A stretch of DNA of 30,472 nucleotides from JALZHR01 sp036389695 (GCA_036389695.1 DASVWG010000109.1:1-30472), one strand, 5' to 3'; positions 7,496 to 16,781 are shown, counted from the stretch's first letter. The notes: generated by a model not told the origin, from the sequence alone. Translations and numbers: made by a program.

Positions 7496-9235
7496 CTACT
7501 TTTTCACTTTCGCCGCAGGGCGAATTTTCTCGAACGGCACGATTCCCGCGCCTTCCAAAATCGCGTAAAATTTGTCCGCCGGAACGTCCTTGAGCGTTTC
7601 CGTTTTGCCCGAATTCCAGCGAATCTCAATCGAATCGGCTTTGGTCGCTTTGCCTAAACCGAAATGTACGCGCAAATCGTTTTGGGAAAGATAGCTGCCG
7701 CCGCTGCGGATTTCTTCGGTCTGCACGACGCTGCCGGTCGTCACTTTGACGCGCGCGCCGATGGCGAGCGGATTTCCTTTCGTCGCCGCGAGTTCCAGCG
7801 TCAGCCAATGATTTCCGTCGCCGCCTTCGTTGCGCAGAATCGAGGGCGGCGCGTCCAAATCGCCGACGACGACATCGATGTGACCGTCGTTGTCCAAATC
7901 GCCGAACGCCGCGCCGCGCGAAGCGCGTTTTTCCTGCAAAGCCGCGCCCGCCTGCTCGCTCGCGTCGCAAAACGTGCCGTCGCCTAAGTTAATGTGCAAA
8001 AGTTTGCGCTGGCGATAACCCAAGCCCGACGAAATCTGGTCCATCTGCGGATAAACGTGACCGTTGACGACGAGCAAATCCAGCCAGGTGTCGTTGTCCA
8101 AATCGAAAAATCCCGTTCCCCAGCCGACATACGGGCGCGAAATTTGCGCGACTTTCGCCGTAAACGAAGCGTCCGTAAAATTATATTCGCCGTCGTTGCG
8201 GTAAAGCGCGTTCGGTTCGTCCACGAAATTCGTCACGAAAATCGAAAACCGTCCGGTGTGCAGGTAATCGCCGACCGCGACGCCCATCGAGCCTTGCTCG
8301 GAGCCGTCGCCGCTGACCGCCGTTCCCGATTCCAGCCCGATTTCGGTAAATTTTCCGCCGCCGTCGTTGCGGTAAAAGAAGTTCGGCGTCGAGTCGTTGG
8401 CGATATAAACGTCGAATCGTCCTTTGCCGCCGAAATCAGACCAGACCGGCTGCATCCCGTAAAAACCGGACGGGTCGTCGAAGCCCGACGGCTTGCTCAC
8501 GTCCGTGAAAGTGCCGTCGCCGTTGTTGCGGTAAAGACTGTCGCCCGCGCCTTTCAAGCCGCGCGGTCCGCATTGCACGTCGATGCCGCGAAATTTGCAG
8601 GTCGGCAGACTTCCGAATCCCGGCAGGTCGTTGAATTTGAAATCGACGTAATTGACGACGACCAAATCCAGAAAACCGTCCGCGTCGAAATCGCCGAAAG
8701 CCGCGCCAGCCGACCATCGACCGTCCGCCACGCCCGCCGTTTTAGTGACATCCGTAAAGCTGCCGTCGCCGTTGTTGCGATACAAAACATTGCCGCCGAG
8801 ACACGTCACGTAAATATCCGGGAAGCCGTCGTTGTTGTAGTCGCCGATTGCGCCGCCCATCGCAAATCCGGGAAAGCCGACGCCCGCCTTTTCGGTCATG
8901 TCCGCGAAAGTGCCGTCGCCGTTGTTGCGATAAAGCGCGCTGCGCGATTTTTGATTTTTGAGCGCCATCTCGACCGTCGGCGCGTTGGTCAGGTAAATGT
9001 CCTGCCAGCCGTCGCGGTCGTAATCAATCAGCAGAACGCCGCCGCTCATCGATTCGACGATGTATTTTTTTTCCGGCGCGGAAGTGTGAACGAATTTGAT
9101 TCCGGTTTTCGGCAGGATTTCGACGAGCTGGGGAATCTTACGCTGCGCGCAGGCGTTTTCCTTTTGCGCGTTGACGGGCAAATTCAAACCGAGCGCCAGC
9201 AGAATTAGCGCCGTTAAAATCGGGCGAATGCTCAT
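7496..9235 (-). CDS. CRTAC1-family protein, second paralogue
   Basis: A 579-aa exported FG-GAP/VCBS propeller with a signal peptide (1-23, LNLPVNA-Q) and a C-terminal ASPIC/UnbV domain (GGSYLSQNDLRVHFGLG, EIRWNSG). It is collinear with the neighbour at 5722: both have YIVESMSGG near residue 60, a CKFRGI/CSFRGI-x-VQCGPRGLPG/KG segment and YVGWGTGFFD, so the pair is an old tandem duplication. Several calcium loops are degraded here (for example WSDFGGKGRFDVY and GDYLHTGRFSIFV have lost the D-x-D-x-D-G pattern), suggesting specialisation. Its ATG overlaps the TGA of the TPR gene at 9232 by four bases (ATGA), with GGGAGG 12 bases upstream, so translation is probably coupled to the TPR protein. 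Confidence 0.9.
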   Translation of the reverse strand: MSIRPILTALILLALGLNLPVNAQKENACAQRKIPQLVEILPKTGIKFVHTSAPEKKYIVESMSGGVLLIDYDRDGWQDIYLTNAPTVEMALKNQKSRSALYRNNGDGTFADMTEKAGVGFPGFAMGGAIGDYNNDGFPDIYVTCLGGNVLYRNNGDGSFTDVTKTAGVADGRWSAGAAFGDFDADGFLDLVVVNYVDFKFNDLPGFGSLPTCKFRGIDVQCGPRGLKGAGDSLYRNNGDGTFTDVSKPSGFDDPSGFYGMQPVWSDFGGKGRFDVYIANDSTPNFFYRNDGGGKFTEIGLESGTAVSGDGSEQGSMGVAVGDYLHTGRFSIFVTNFVDEPNALYRNDGEYNFTDASFTAKVAQISRPYVGWGTGFFDLDNDTWLDLLVVNGHVYPQMDQISSGLGYRQRKLLHINLGDGTFCDASEQAGAALQEKRASRGAAFGDLDNDGHIDVVVGDLDAPPSILRNEGGDGNHWLTLELAATKGNPLAIGARVKVTTGSVVQTEEIRSGGSYLSQNDLRVHFGLGKATKADSIEIRWNSGKTETLKDVPADKFYAILEGAGIVPFEKIRPAAKVKK

Positions 9236-10773
9236 TGCTGCGGGTTTCCTCCCTGATTTCTGAGCTTTTGAAAAGTTTCGAGATGTCGCCGCGCCAGCGC
9301 GCTTTCGCCTATTTGATTGTAAAGACGGCTTAATTGAAAATGCGTGTCGGCATCCTGCGGGCTGAGCGAAACGGCGCGTTCGAGCATCTCGCGCGCTTTT
9401 GGCTCGGCTCCTTTCTGCAAATAAAGCGCTCCCAAATCACGCAGGGCGGGCGCGTAATTCGGCACTTGCCTGATTACTTCTTCGAGAAAACCGACGGCTC
9501 TTTCAATTTCGCCCTGCGCCTTGTAAGACAAACCGAGCTGATATCTGGCTTCAAAATTGGCGGAATCTATTTCCAGACAACGGTTAAGCTGTTTTCGGGC
9601 GTTTTCAAACTGCTCGCGCTGCGCCGCCAGCGTCAAGCCCAGCGCCAGACAGCCGCGCGAGTCGTTCGGACGTTTCAGCATCAAGCGCTCCAAAGCGTCC
9701 TGCGCCGCGCCGATATTCCCGTTTTGCAAGGATGCCGCGCCGAATAAGTATTGAAATTCGGGATTTTCGGGCTGCTTTTCGAGCAGAATTTTCGCCGCCC
9801 GGACTGCCTCGCGCGATTTGCCGGCACGCATCGCCAGAAGAACAAAATCGGCTAAAACAACCGGAGAATCAGGCGCAATCCGGCGAGCTTTATCTAATAA
9901 GCTAAAAGCCGCGCTCATGTTTCCCGTCGCATTTTCCAGCAAGGCTTGCGCCGACAAAACTTCCGTCGAGCGTGGTTCTAAAGCTGCGGCGCGCAGCAGA
10001 TGCGCGCGAGCCTGGTCAAAATCGCGGGCGAATACTTCCAGCCTGCCGAGCAAAACCAGAATTTTAGCGTTTTTCGGCGCGACTGCCAAAGCCGGGCGCA
10101 GCAAAGCGGCGGCTTCCTTATTCATTCCGGCGTTTTGTAAAACTTCCGCGTATTCCGCCGCCAGCGCCGGAATTGCCGTTGCCGCCTTATTCATTAAAGG
10201 AATTAAACTGTTTAATTTTTCTCTGTCGCCGGATTCCAGATAAATCGTCGCCAAGAGCGGCAGCGCGTCGTTGTTTTTAAATTTGGAGGGAAGTTTATCA
10301 ATCACCGTCAGGGCTTTTTGAAAATCGCCGACCAGAGAAAATGCTTCGGCTAATTCCAACTGCACGGACGGCGCGATTGAAGAGCTCGGCTCGATTTCCC
10401 GCAAAATTTCCCGCGCTTCTTCCTTCTCGCCGAGAGCGAGCGTGACGCGCGCGAGTTGAATTTTCGCCGTCACTGAATTCGGCTCAAGCGTCAAAATCCG
10501 CTTATATAAACCTCTCGCTTCCTCACTTCGTCCTTGCCGGACGCGGACGCGCGCGAGAAGCTCTAAGGCTTTTGTGTTGTTCGGATTGGCGATTGCAAAA
10601 TCGAGCAGCGGTCTTTCGATTTCGTTAATTTTTCCCTGCTCGAAACTTTTTTCAAAGCCTCGCAAAACAGTCTCATCCGCCGGTTTTTTCTGTGCTGAAG
10701 CGAGCGCGCAAAACAGAAAGAGAAACAGGCAAGCCGCCAAACAGGTTTTTAAATCGAGGTGTTTAGCGTTCAT
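9232..10773 (-). CDS. Exported TPR-repeat protein (513 aa)
   Basis: A signal peptide (about 1-27, CLAACLFLFLFCALASA-Q) is followed by tetratricopeptide repeats over nearly the whole length, e.g. GRSEEARGLYKRILTLEPNS, GEIERAVGFLEEVIRQVPNY and GAEPKAREMLERAVSLSPQD. TPR arrays are protein-protein docking scaffolds; no other domain is visible. It starts 11 bases inside the end of the upstream TPR gene and its stop overlaps the CRTAC1 start by four bases, so the three genes form one tightly coupled unit. A role as periplasmic partner of the CRTAC1 proteins is inferred from this coupling. Confidence 0.9.
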   Translation of the reverse strand: MNAKHLDLKTCLAACLFLFLFCALASAQKKPADETVLRGFEKSFEQGKINEIERPLLDFAIANPNNTKALELLARVRVRQGRSEEARGLYKRILTLEPNSVTAKIQLARVTLALGEKEEAREILREIEPSSSIAPSVQLELAEAFSLVGDFQKALTVIDKLPSKFKNNDALPLLATIYLESGDREKLNSLIPLMNKAATAIPALAAEYAEVLQNAGMNKEAAALLRPALAVAPKNAKILVLLGRLEVFARDFDQARAHLLRAAALEPRSTEVLSAQALLENATGNMSAAFSLLDKARRIAPDSPVVLADFVLLAMRAGKSREAVRAAKILLEKQPENPEFQYLFGAASLQNGNIGAAQDALERLMLKRPNDSRGCLALGLTLAAQREQFENARKQLNRCLEIDSANFEARYQLGLSYKAQGEIERAVGFLEEVIRQVPNYAPALRDLGALYLQKGAEPKAREMLERAVSLSPQDADTHFQLSRLYNQIGESALARRHLETFQKLRNQGGNPQQ

Positions 10774-13072
10774 TTTCCTTATTTCCCATTCCCGCCGGTG
10801 TCTCGTCGCGATTGGCGGCTTTCAGCTCGCGGTAAAGCTTCAGCTCGCGCTCGGCGTCTTCAGGGCGCGAAGCCCGACGATAAGCGATGCTCAATTGATA
10901 ACGGATGTAATCTTTTTTCGGCTCGACGGTCGCGGCGATTTCCAGATGTTCGATGGCTTCTTTGACGTCGCCTTTTTCAATCAGAGCTTTGCCCAGTTGG
11001 TAACGCGCGTCGGCGTAATCGTAACGCGCGGCGATGGCTTCGCGCAATAAATTCAAAGCTTCGTCGATTCGCGTTTTGCGTTCGAGCAGAGTATACGCCA
11101 GATGATATTTCGCCGATTCGTCGCTCGGATTGAGGGCGAGCTCCTGCTTGAATTCCTTTTCCGCTTCGTCCAGACGGTTCAGACGGATTAAGCTTTGCCC
11201 GGCGTTGTAATGCGCCTGCGACATTGCGGCGTCGAGCAAAGCCGCGCCGCGAAATTCTTTGACCGCCCGCTCGTAGTCGCCGGTCAGAACAAATCCCTGT
11301 CCGGCGTAAAATCGCGCCTGCGCCGATTTTTGATTTTGCTCGGCGAGACGCGCGAAGACGACGGCGGCTTCCCTGTGTCTTTGCAGTTGAACCAGCGAAA
11401 TGCCGTAAAAATATGCGAGCTCCGGTTCGGCGGCAATGGCTGCCTCAATCGGCTTGAGCGTTTCCGCCGCCAGCTTATAATTTTTTGTAAAATAATAGCT
11501 GACGCCGAGCATTCGCCGCGTCAGCAAATCGTCCGGGCGCGTCTTAACGTGTCGCGCGAGCGGCGCAATCGCTTTATCGAATTGGCTGGCGCGAAAACTG
11601 ACGATTCCCCAATTCCGGTCTAAGCCCGGAAAATCCGCCTTCCAGCGCGCGGCGGCGGAAAAATTCGTCAGGCTGTCTTCGGTTTGATTTTGCTGCACGG
11701 CGATAACGCCTAAATTGTGGTAAGCCTGCGCGACGATTTCGGTTAATTGATTTTTGATTGTTTGAAGCTTTGCCGCGTCCTGCGGCGAAAGCGTCGGCTT
11801 GCTGATTTTCGCGCTTGCATCCGGCGCGTTCAAACTGCCCGTCTTTTTGGTCGAGCTTGCCACTTGTCCGAGAGTTTTGCGAATTTCCTCGCGTGCCGAT
11901 TCGACCAGCTGCCCTTGCAGTTGACGCGCTTTCGCCAATTCTTTTTCGCCTTCGTCCTTGCGTCCTAATTTATTGAGCAGGCGACCGAGCAGAAAATGCG
12001 CGCGGCGAATTTGATAACTGTTTTTACTTTCGTCTTCGTTCAGCTCGATTGCGCGGCGCAGGCTTTTCTCCGCCGCCGCGTCGTCTCCGAGCTCGGCTTG
12101 CGATTGACCGAGAAACAGATAAGCCGGTGCGATATCGGGATTCAGGCGAATCGCTTCGCGCAGGTAGCGAATCGCTTTCGGGTGGTCGTTTTCCGAAGAA
12201 GCGACGACGCCGGCGAAGAAATTTGAATAAGCGTTTTGCGGATTCAATTGAAGCTCAAGGTCAAATTCTTTTCCAGCTTCCGCGAGACGTTCGCTGCCGC
12301 CGTGCTGCAAAATTAAATATCCGAGATAAAAATGCGCGCCCGAAACTTTCGGGTCGATGGCGACCGCCTTTCTGAATTCGCGTTCGGATTCCAGCGGATA
12401 ATTCATCTCCTCGAATGCCTGACCGAACAAAACGTGCAGCGCGGCGTTTTTTTTCATTGCCGTCTGCATTTCCTCAAACAACAGTTTGGCGCGGTCAAGC
12501 TGTTTGAGCTGCAAATAAGTCATCCCGAGCGTGTAAGCCGAGTCAAAATCGGGCTGCAAAACAATCGCCTTCTCAAAGGCGGGCAGGGCGGAAACGTAAT
12601 CGCCCTTCATATAAAAAAGTTTCCCCAGAGTTTGCCAGGCGAGACCGCTATTGGGAGCGAGACTTGTCGCCGCCTGCGCCTGCGCGAGTCCTTCGTCTAT
12701 CTGCCCGAGAGTCATATGCAGTATGGCGAGGTCGGTTCTCGTGTCGGCATTTTCATTCATCGTGACCGACTCGCCCAAAATTTCGATGCCGCGCTTGATT
12801 TGCCCTTCCTGGACGGCAATATTACCTAAGCGCCGGAGAGCTATGGAAGCAACCACGCGGTTTTCGACTGCCGCCCGTTCAAAATCGCCGGCAAGCTGAT
12901 AAGTTTCAGCCGCGCTCAAATGTTTGGCTAAATCGTCGCGCGATTGAGAATTCGGTTGTATATCGGCTGGCGAGGGCGAAGGCAGGCTTGGATTTGTCGT
13001 CTGAAAGGCTTCTGCCGGCAACCATAAAAACAGGACAAGAAAAGCCGGAAGAAGAAACTTATTGATTAGCAT
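10763..13072 (-). CDS. Exported TPR-repeat protein (769 aa)
   Basis: The first gene of the TPR/CRTAC1 operon. A signal peptide (LLPAFLVLFLWLPAEAF, about 1-22) and a short Ser/Pro-rich linker precede two TPR arrays: roughly residues 45-390 (e.g. GDYVSALPAFEKAIVLQPDF, NDHPKAIRYLREAIRLNPDI) and 430-750 (e.g. NRLDEAEKEFKQELALNPSD, GDVKEAIEHLEIAATVEPKK). They are separated by a linker with KKTGSLNAPDAS. No enzymatic domain is seen. The ATG at 13072 lies about 35 bases from a perfect TATAAT; the Shine-Dalgarno is weak. The stop overlaps the next TPR gene by 11 bases. As with its neighbour, a scaffold role on the periplasmic side is inferred. Confidence 0.9.
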   Translation of the reverse strand: MLINKFLLPAFLVLFLWLPAEAFQTTNPSLPSPSPADIQPNSQSRDDLAKHLSAAETYQLAGDFERAAVENRVVASIALRRLGNIAVQEGQIKRGIEILGESVTMNENADTRTDLAILHMTLGQIDEGLAQAQAATSLAPNSGLAWQTLGKLFYMKGDYVSALPAFEKAIVLQPDFDSAYTLGMTYLQLKQLDRAKLLFEEMQTAMKKNAALHVLFGQAFEEMNYPLESEREFRKAVAIDPKVSGAHFYLGYLILQHGGSERLAEAGKEFDLELQLNPQNAYSNFFAGVVASSENDHPKAIRYLREAIRLNPDIAPAYLFLGQSQAELGDDAAAEKSLRRAIELNEDESKNSYQIRRAHFLLGRLLNKLGRKDEGEKELAKARQLQGQLVESAREEIRKTLGQVASSTKKTGSLNAPDASAKISKPTLSPQDAAKLQTIKNQLTEIVAQAYHNLGVIAVQQNQTEDSLTNFSAAARWKADFPGLDRNWGIVSFRASQFDKAIAPLARHVKTRPDDLLTRRMLGVSYYFTKNYKLAAETLKPIEAAIAAEPELAYFYGISLVQLQRHREAAVVFARLAEQNQKSAQARFYAGQGFVLTGDYERAVKEFRGAALLDAAMSQAHYNAGQSLIRLNRLDEAEKEFKQELALNPSDESAKYHLAYTLLERKTRIDEALNLLREAIAARYDYADARYQLGKALIEKGDVKEAIEHLEIAATVEPKKDYIRYQLSIAYRRASRPEDAERELKLYRELKAANRDETPAGMGNKENER

Positions 13073-13106
13073 GGTACTTCGGTAAAACTTAAATATAGAG
13101 ACGAGG

Positions 13107-13112
13107 ATTATA
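13107..13112 (-). promoter_or_regulatory. -10 box (TATAAT) of the TPR/CRTAC1 operon
   Basis: A perfect TATAAT on the minus strand, 34 bases before the first TPR start codon. No good -35 is visible at 16-18 bases, because that position falls in the terminator hairpin of the preceding receptor gene. Confidence 0.45.
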
Positions 13113-13126
13113 GCTTAACCAATAAA

Positions 13127-13168
13127 GATGAGAAGGTAAAGCCTTTTTATCAGCCTTACCTTCTCATC
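13127..13168 (-). terminator. Strong hairpin terminator of the TonB receptor gene
   Basis: Perfect 13-base arms (GATGAGAAGGTAA and its complement, 13127-13139 and 13156-13168), extendable to 16-17 pairs with G-U wobbles, surround a short A-rich loop. On the minus strand the stem is followed by TTTATT. It starts 19 bases after the receptor stop and separates the receptor transcript from the TPR operon promoter. Confidence 0.75.
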
Positions 13169-13186
13169 CCGAACTCGCGTTGAAGA

Positions 13187-16100
13187 TTAGAATATAAACT
13201 TCACCGCATATTGAATTTCACGCCCGCCGCGCGTGGTACCGGCGCGTCCGAAATTCTGGTCTACAGCTCCTCCCGGTGCCAGTCCGGTAATCAGGTTATT
13301 GCTCGCGCTGCACGGCGCGTTGCCGCAAACTACCTGACCGCTATAGAAATTAGTTCCGATGCTGTCGCCTCTAAACTGCGGAGTGTTGAAAGCATTGAAA
13401 AGTTCCAAACGTAACTGAAGCCGGGAGGCTTCGCCGAAAAAGCTGTTTTTTATCCAGCCCGGAGAGAAGTTCTTATAGAAGGAAAAGTCGACGTTCCTGA
13501 TAGGAGAACCAAGACACGCGCCTTTTGAATCCGGAGAGCCGAGTTCTCCGATTCTGTATCCGGCTAATGTAAACGCTCCCTTATTAACGAAATCCTCAGG
13601 ATTGCCGTTTGCTTTACAGCTTCCGACGAAAAGCGGGCGCTGGTTGGCGACAGCCGTTCCCGTGCCGGAAATGCCAGCCTGGAAATTCTGCACGCCCATC
13701 GGACCGGCTCCGTCCGGGTCAAAGCTGATTCCGGTTGCGGCTATCGACGGTGTCAGCGACGTTCCGCTGGCTATCTGCACAATCGTCGCAAACTCCCAGC
13801 CTCCGATAACAGCTCGCACAAACGGATTTGCGCCTTTGAAGGAAGGAAGATTGAAAATCGCATTTGCCACAAACATATGCGGACGGTTGATGTCCGACGG
13901 TCCATAGTTAAATTCACGCTGATTTACATCTAAAAGCGCGCCGGGAAAACGACCGCCGCTCGATTCGCCTAAACCGAAGTCAGCCACTGACCTGGAGAAA
14001 GTATAAGCCGCCTGGAACTGCGAATTAGTCCAAAGTCTGGTTTTGAACAGTACCTGTACAGAGTCGTATCGCGCCCGCCCGCTTCTATCAAACTGGTAAA
14101 TGGAACCGTAGTTTTTAAAGGGACGTAAAGCGTTCACCGCGTTGGCGTCGGCGGCGAAAGCGGCGGCGACGCGGTTCTGCGGCAGGACGGCGTTGATGTC
14201 ATACTGCGTCAACTGATTCCGCGCCGTATTGCCGACGTAAGCGACTTCCAAAACCGCGCCTTTCCATATTTCCTGGTCAAACGTCAGGTTGTATTGGAAC
14301 GAATACGGGGTTCTCGCCTCGGGCTGGACGGAATATTGCGGCGAACCGGCGCCTGCCGAAGCGGGAAGTCCGGCATACTGCACCGGACCGTCCAAAGTCC
14401 TTTGTCCGCCGATACTCTTGACAAACGGCGGGTTCAGCGTGAAAGCCGCGAAATAAGGGCTGGTGCGCTCGCGCAGGAAAAACTGTCCGAATCCGGCTCT
14501 TAAGGCGGATTTGCCGTTTTTGAAAATATCCCAGGCAACGCCGATACGCGGAGCAATGTTTTTGTAATTGTTTTCGCGCAGCGAACGGTTTGAAAATTCA
14601 GCCGGTGTCGATGCGCCCGGAATATTCGAACACGGATTTCCGGCACCTTTCGGAACTACGAGACCGTTGCACGGGTCAGTCGCCGGTCTGGCGGGATTAT
14701 ACAACGCCGGGTCGAAAGAGCTAATCGCGTTATTGGCGTCATACGGCTCGTAAAAGATGGAATATCTGGCGCCCAATTCCAGCGTCAGGTTCGGTTTGAT
14801 TTTCCAGGTATCGCCGAAATAAAATTCGAGATTCGTATATCTGTTGGCTCCGACGGCTTGCTTGTCGGATTCAGCGAATCCGAAAAAGCTTCCGCGCGTC
14901 AGGATGTCAGCCAGATAATTTCCTGAATTGTTGCCGCAGCAAGCGCCCCAGAACTGCGTCGTTTCGTTGTTGGGACCCGAATCTTCGTCTTTGGCGGCTT
15001 TGTCCAGCAAAAAGCCCGTTTTAAAGGTGTGATTGCCGTGAACTTTCGAGAAATCGTCTCTGATAGAGTAAATATCGAGCGAGTTTCTAAACGGCGATTG
15101 CGTCCACAAATCCGCGCCGCGATTACTCGAAAAAGGCTGAATGCCGCCCCAGAAAACCGGGTGCGGGCGATCCAGACCGTTAACTTTCACACTGTCCGGG
15201 AAAAAGCCCGGAAGCGCCTGATTAATACTCCTGTTAAGGTCGGTGCCCGTTCCCGGATCGACTCTAATGCGATTGGCGGAGTAAGAGAATTGAACTTCGT
15301 TGACCGATGTGTTTGAAAGCGTCGTTGTCAGCTTAGCCGCCGCCTGACGCGAAGGCTGGCTCCAACTGGATTCGACCACCGGGAACGGATCGTCGCCCCA
15401 AAGTCCCGCGCCGAAAAGAATCGGGCTGGGATTACTCCAGCTGTCCTGCGTATAGCGGAAAAACACCTGATTAGATTTCGTAATGTGATAATCAAAACGA
15501 ACGTTTTCTTCGCGAAAATCGATTTTCGAGTTGACTGACTGCGCCCAGTTGTCGCACGTTCCGCCGCTCGGCGACCAGGCTAGATTCGGCAGCGGGTATA
15601 ACTGCGCGAGCAGAAGACCGGCGGGACTGATATCAGCCTGCGGGATAACCTGCGTGACAGAACCCGGACGGTTGTTTCCGATGGCGGAGCCGCTGCAGCT
15701 AGTGCCGTTCGTCAGAATGCGCCGGTTGCGAAAATCGCCCATGCGCTCGGCGGCGGTCGGAACGCTGCCGAAACGCGTCGAGCCGCGAATTTCTTTGTTC
15801 CATTCCTGCGAATAGAAGAAGAAAAGCCGGTTTCTGATAATCGGACCGCCCAGCGAAAAGCCGAAGTCGTGACGACGGAGCTTGTCTTTTTCCTGACCGG
15901 CGCGGTTGGTAAAATAGTCCGTCGCGTTGAGCGCGTCATTGCGTCCGAAATAGAACAAACTGCCGTGAAACTGATTTTCGCCGCCGCGCGTCGCGATTGA
16001 AATCACCGAACCGGCTGCCTGACCGTATTCGGGACCGTAGCTGTTGCGCAGCATTTTAAATTCCGCGATGGCTTCAATCGAAGGATAAAGAAGTACCGTG

Positions 16101-16753
16101 CGGTTTGAGCCGGTGTCATTGTTGTTGGCGCCGTCGGTCAGAAATAAATTGCTCTGGGCTGAATTTCCGTTCACGGAAAAATCGACGCCCGCAAACAATC
16201 CTTTATTCTTACTGTCAAAGTTATTTTGCGGAGCAACGCCCGGCTGCAATTGGGTTAACTGCACGAAATTGCGTCCGTTCAGCGGAAGCTCGCGGACTTG
16301 TTGACCGTTAACGACTTCGCCGATGGTTCCGGTTTGCGTTTCGACTTGAATGTCGTCACTTTGGATGGTCACGACCGCCCCGACCTGCCCGACTTCTAAA
16401 TTAAAATCCTGACGGGTATTGGAAGCGACGTTAACCGTTACATTTTCCGCGATTGTTTCTTTAAAGCCGGTTTTAATCACCGATATTTTGTAGATTCCAA
16501 TCGGCAAATCGGGCACCGTATAAATTCCTTCTTCATTGGTCGTCACGGTTCGCCGGGCATTTGTGCCGACTTGCGTCACCGTTACTGCTGCGTCGGGAAT
16601 CGCGGCGCCCTGCGCGTCCAGCACAGTTCCGTTAATTTGTCCTGAAGTTTTTTGTGCCGAGACCGAAAATGTCAGAAGCAAAATTAAGCACGGAATAATC
16701 GCTAAAATTGCCAGATTTTTCAAAACTGCACTGTTGGGACGCATTTTATTCAT
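13187..16753 (-). CDS. TonB-dependent receptor, Oar-like, with N-terminal carboxypeptidase-regulatory domain
   Basis: A 1188-aa outer-membrane receptor. A signal peptide covers about 1-34 (FSVSA-Q). A carboxypeptidase-regulatory-like beta-sandwich follows at about 38-120 (GQINGTVLDAQGAAIPDAAV). The plug spans about 130-260 (RELPLNGRNFVQLTQLQPGV, FLTDGANNNDT, YGPEYGQAAGSVISIATRGG), and the rest is a large beta-barrel ending in an aromatic residue (AVKFIF). I chose ATG 16753 because GGAGG lies eight bases before it; the longer TTG start at 16768 would place the Shine-Dalgarno inside the gene. In Acidobacteriota these receptors are presumed to import oligosaccharides or other bulky nutrients, taking the place of SusC. 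No SusD homologue is present. An 11-codon leader ORF overlaps its start, and a promoter with a palindromic operator lies about 300 bases upstream. Confidence 0.93.
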   Translation of the reverse strand: MNKMRPNSAVLKNLAILAIIPCLILLLTFSVSAQKTSGQINGTVLDAQGAAIPDAAVTVTQVGTNARRTVTTNEEGIYTVPDLPIGIYKISVIKTGFKETIAENVTVNVASNTRQDFNLEVGQVGAVVTIQSDDIQVETQTGTIGEVVNGQQVRELPLNGRNFVQLTQLQPGVAPQNNFDSKNKGLFAGVDFSVNGNSAQSNLFLTDGANNNDTGSNRTVLLYPSIEAIAEFKMLRNSYGPEYGQAAGSVISIATRGGENQFHGSLFYFGRNDALNATDYFTNRAGQEKDKLRRHDFGFSLGGPIIRNRLFFFYSQEWNKEIRGSTRFGSVPTAAERMGDFRNRRILTNGTSCSGSAIGNNRPGSVTQVIPQADISPAGLLLAQLYPLPNLAWSPSGGTCDNWAQSVNSKIDFREENVRFDYHITKSNQVFFRYTQDSWSNPSPILFGAGLWGDDPFPVVESSWSQPSRQAAAKLTTTLSNTSVNEVQFSYSANRIRVDPGTGTDLNRSINQALPGFFPDSVKVNGLDRPHPVFWGGIQPFSSNRGADLWTQSPFRNSLDIYSIRDDFSKVHGNHTFKTGFLLDKAAKDEDSGPNNETTQFWGACCGNNSGNYLADILTRGSFFGFAESDKQAVGANRYTNLEFYFGDTWKIKPNLTLELGARYSIFYEPYDANNAISSFDPALYNPARPATDPCNGLVVPKGAGNPCSNIPGASTPAEFSNRSLRENNYKNIAPRIGVAWDIFKNGKSALRAGFGQFFLRERTSPYFAAFTLNPPFVKSIGGQRTLDGPVQYAGLPASAGAGSPQYSVQPEARTPYSFQYNLTFDQEIWKGAVLEVAYVGNTARNQLTQYDINAVLPQNRVAAAFAADANAVNALRPFKNYGSIYQFDRSGRARYDSVQVLFKTRLWTNSQFQAAYTFSRSVADFGLGESSGGRFPGALLDVNQREFNYGPSDINRPHMFVANAIFNLPSFKGANPFVRAVIGGWEFATIVQIASGTSLTPSIAATGISFDPDGAGPMGVQNFQAGISGTGTAVANQRPLFVGSCKANGNPEDFVNKGAFTLAGYRIGELGSPDSKGACLGSPIRNVDFSFYKNFSPGWIKNSFFGEASRLQLRLELFNAFNTPQFRGDSIGTNFYSGQVVCGNAPCSASNNLITGLAPGGAVDQNFGRAGTTRGGREIQYAVKFIF

Positions 16754-16781
16754 AAAAACATCCTCCAAATCTTTTATACAT
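16746..16781 (-). CDS. Putative 11-codon leader peptide overlapping the TonB receptor start
   Basis: ATG at 16781 opens MYKRFGGCFYE and ends at TAA 16748-16746, so the TonB start codon (16753-16751) lies within its last codons in another frame. It has its own textbook Shine-Dalgarno (GGAGG, seven bases upstream), and the receptor's GGAGG is inside the leader's GGA-GGA codons. The arrangement would couple receptor translation to leader translation. It is too short for coding statistics; chance cannot be excluded. Confidence 0.35.
   Translation of the reverse strand: MYKRFGGCFYE

Noticed and set aside
8510..8945. Recurring near-identical DNA stretches (GTGCCGTCGCCGTTGTTGCG type) that look like an array
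   Set aside because: They encode the repeated blade motif YRNNGDGTF of the FG-GAP propeller; spacing and variation follow the protein repeat, so they are neither CRISPR nor a mobile repeat.
7994..9208. 404-codon open frame on the plus strand opposite the CRTAC1 gene at 7496
   Set aside because: It is an antisense shadow: the minus strand has a full FG-GAP/ASPIC-UnbV protein with signal peptide, and the plus-strand product is Arg/Val-rich with no recognisable domain or ribosome site.
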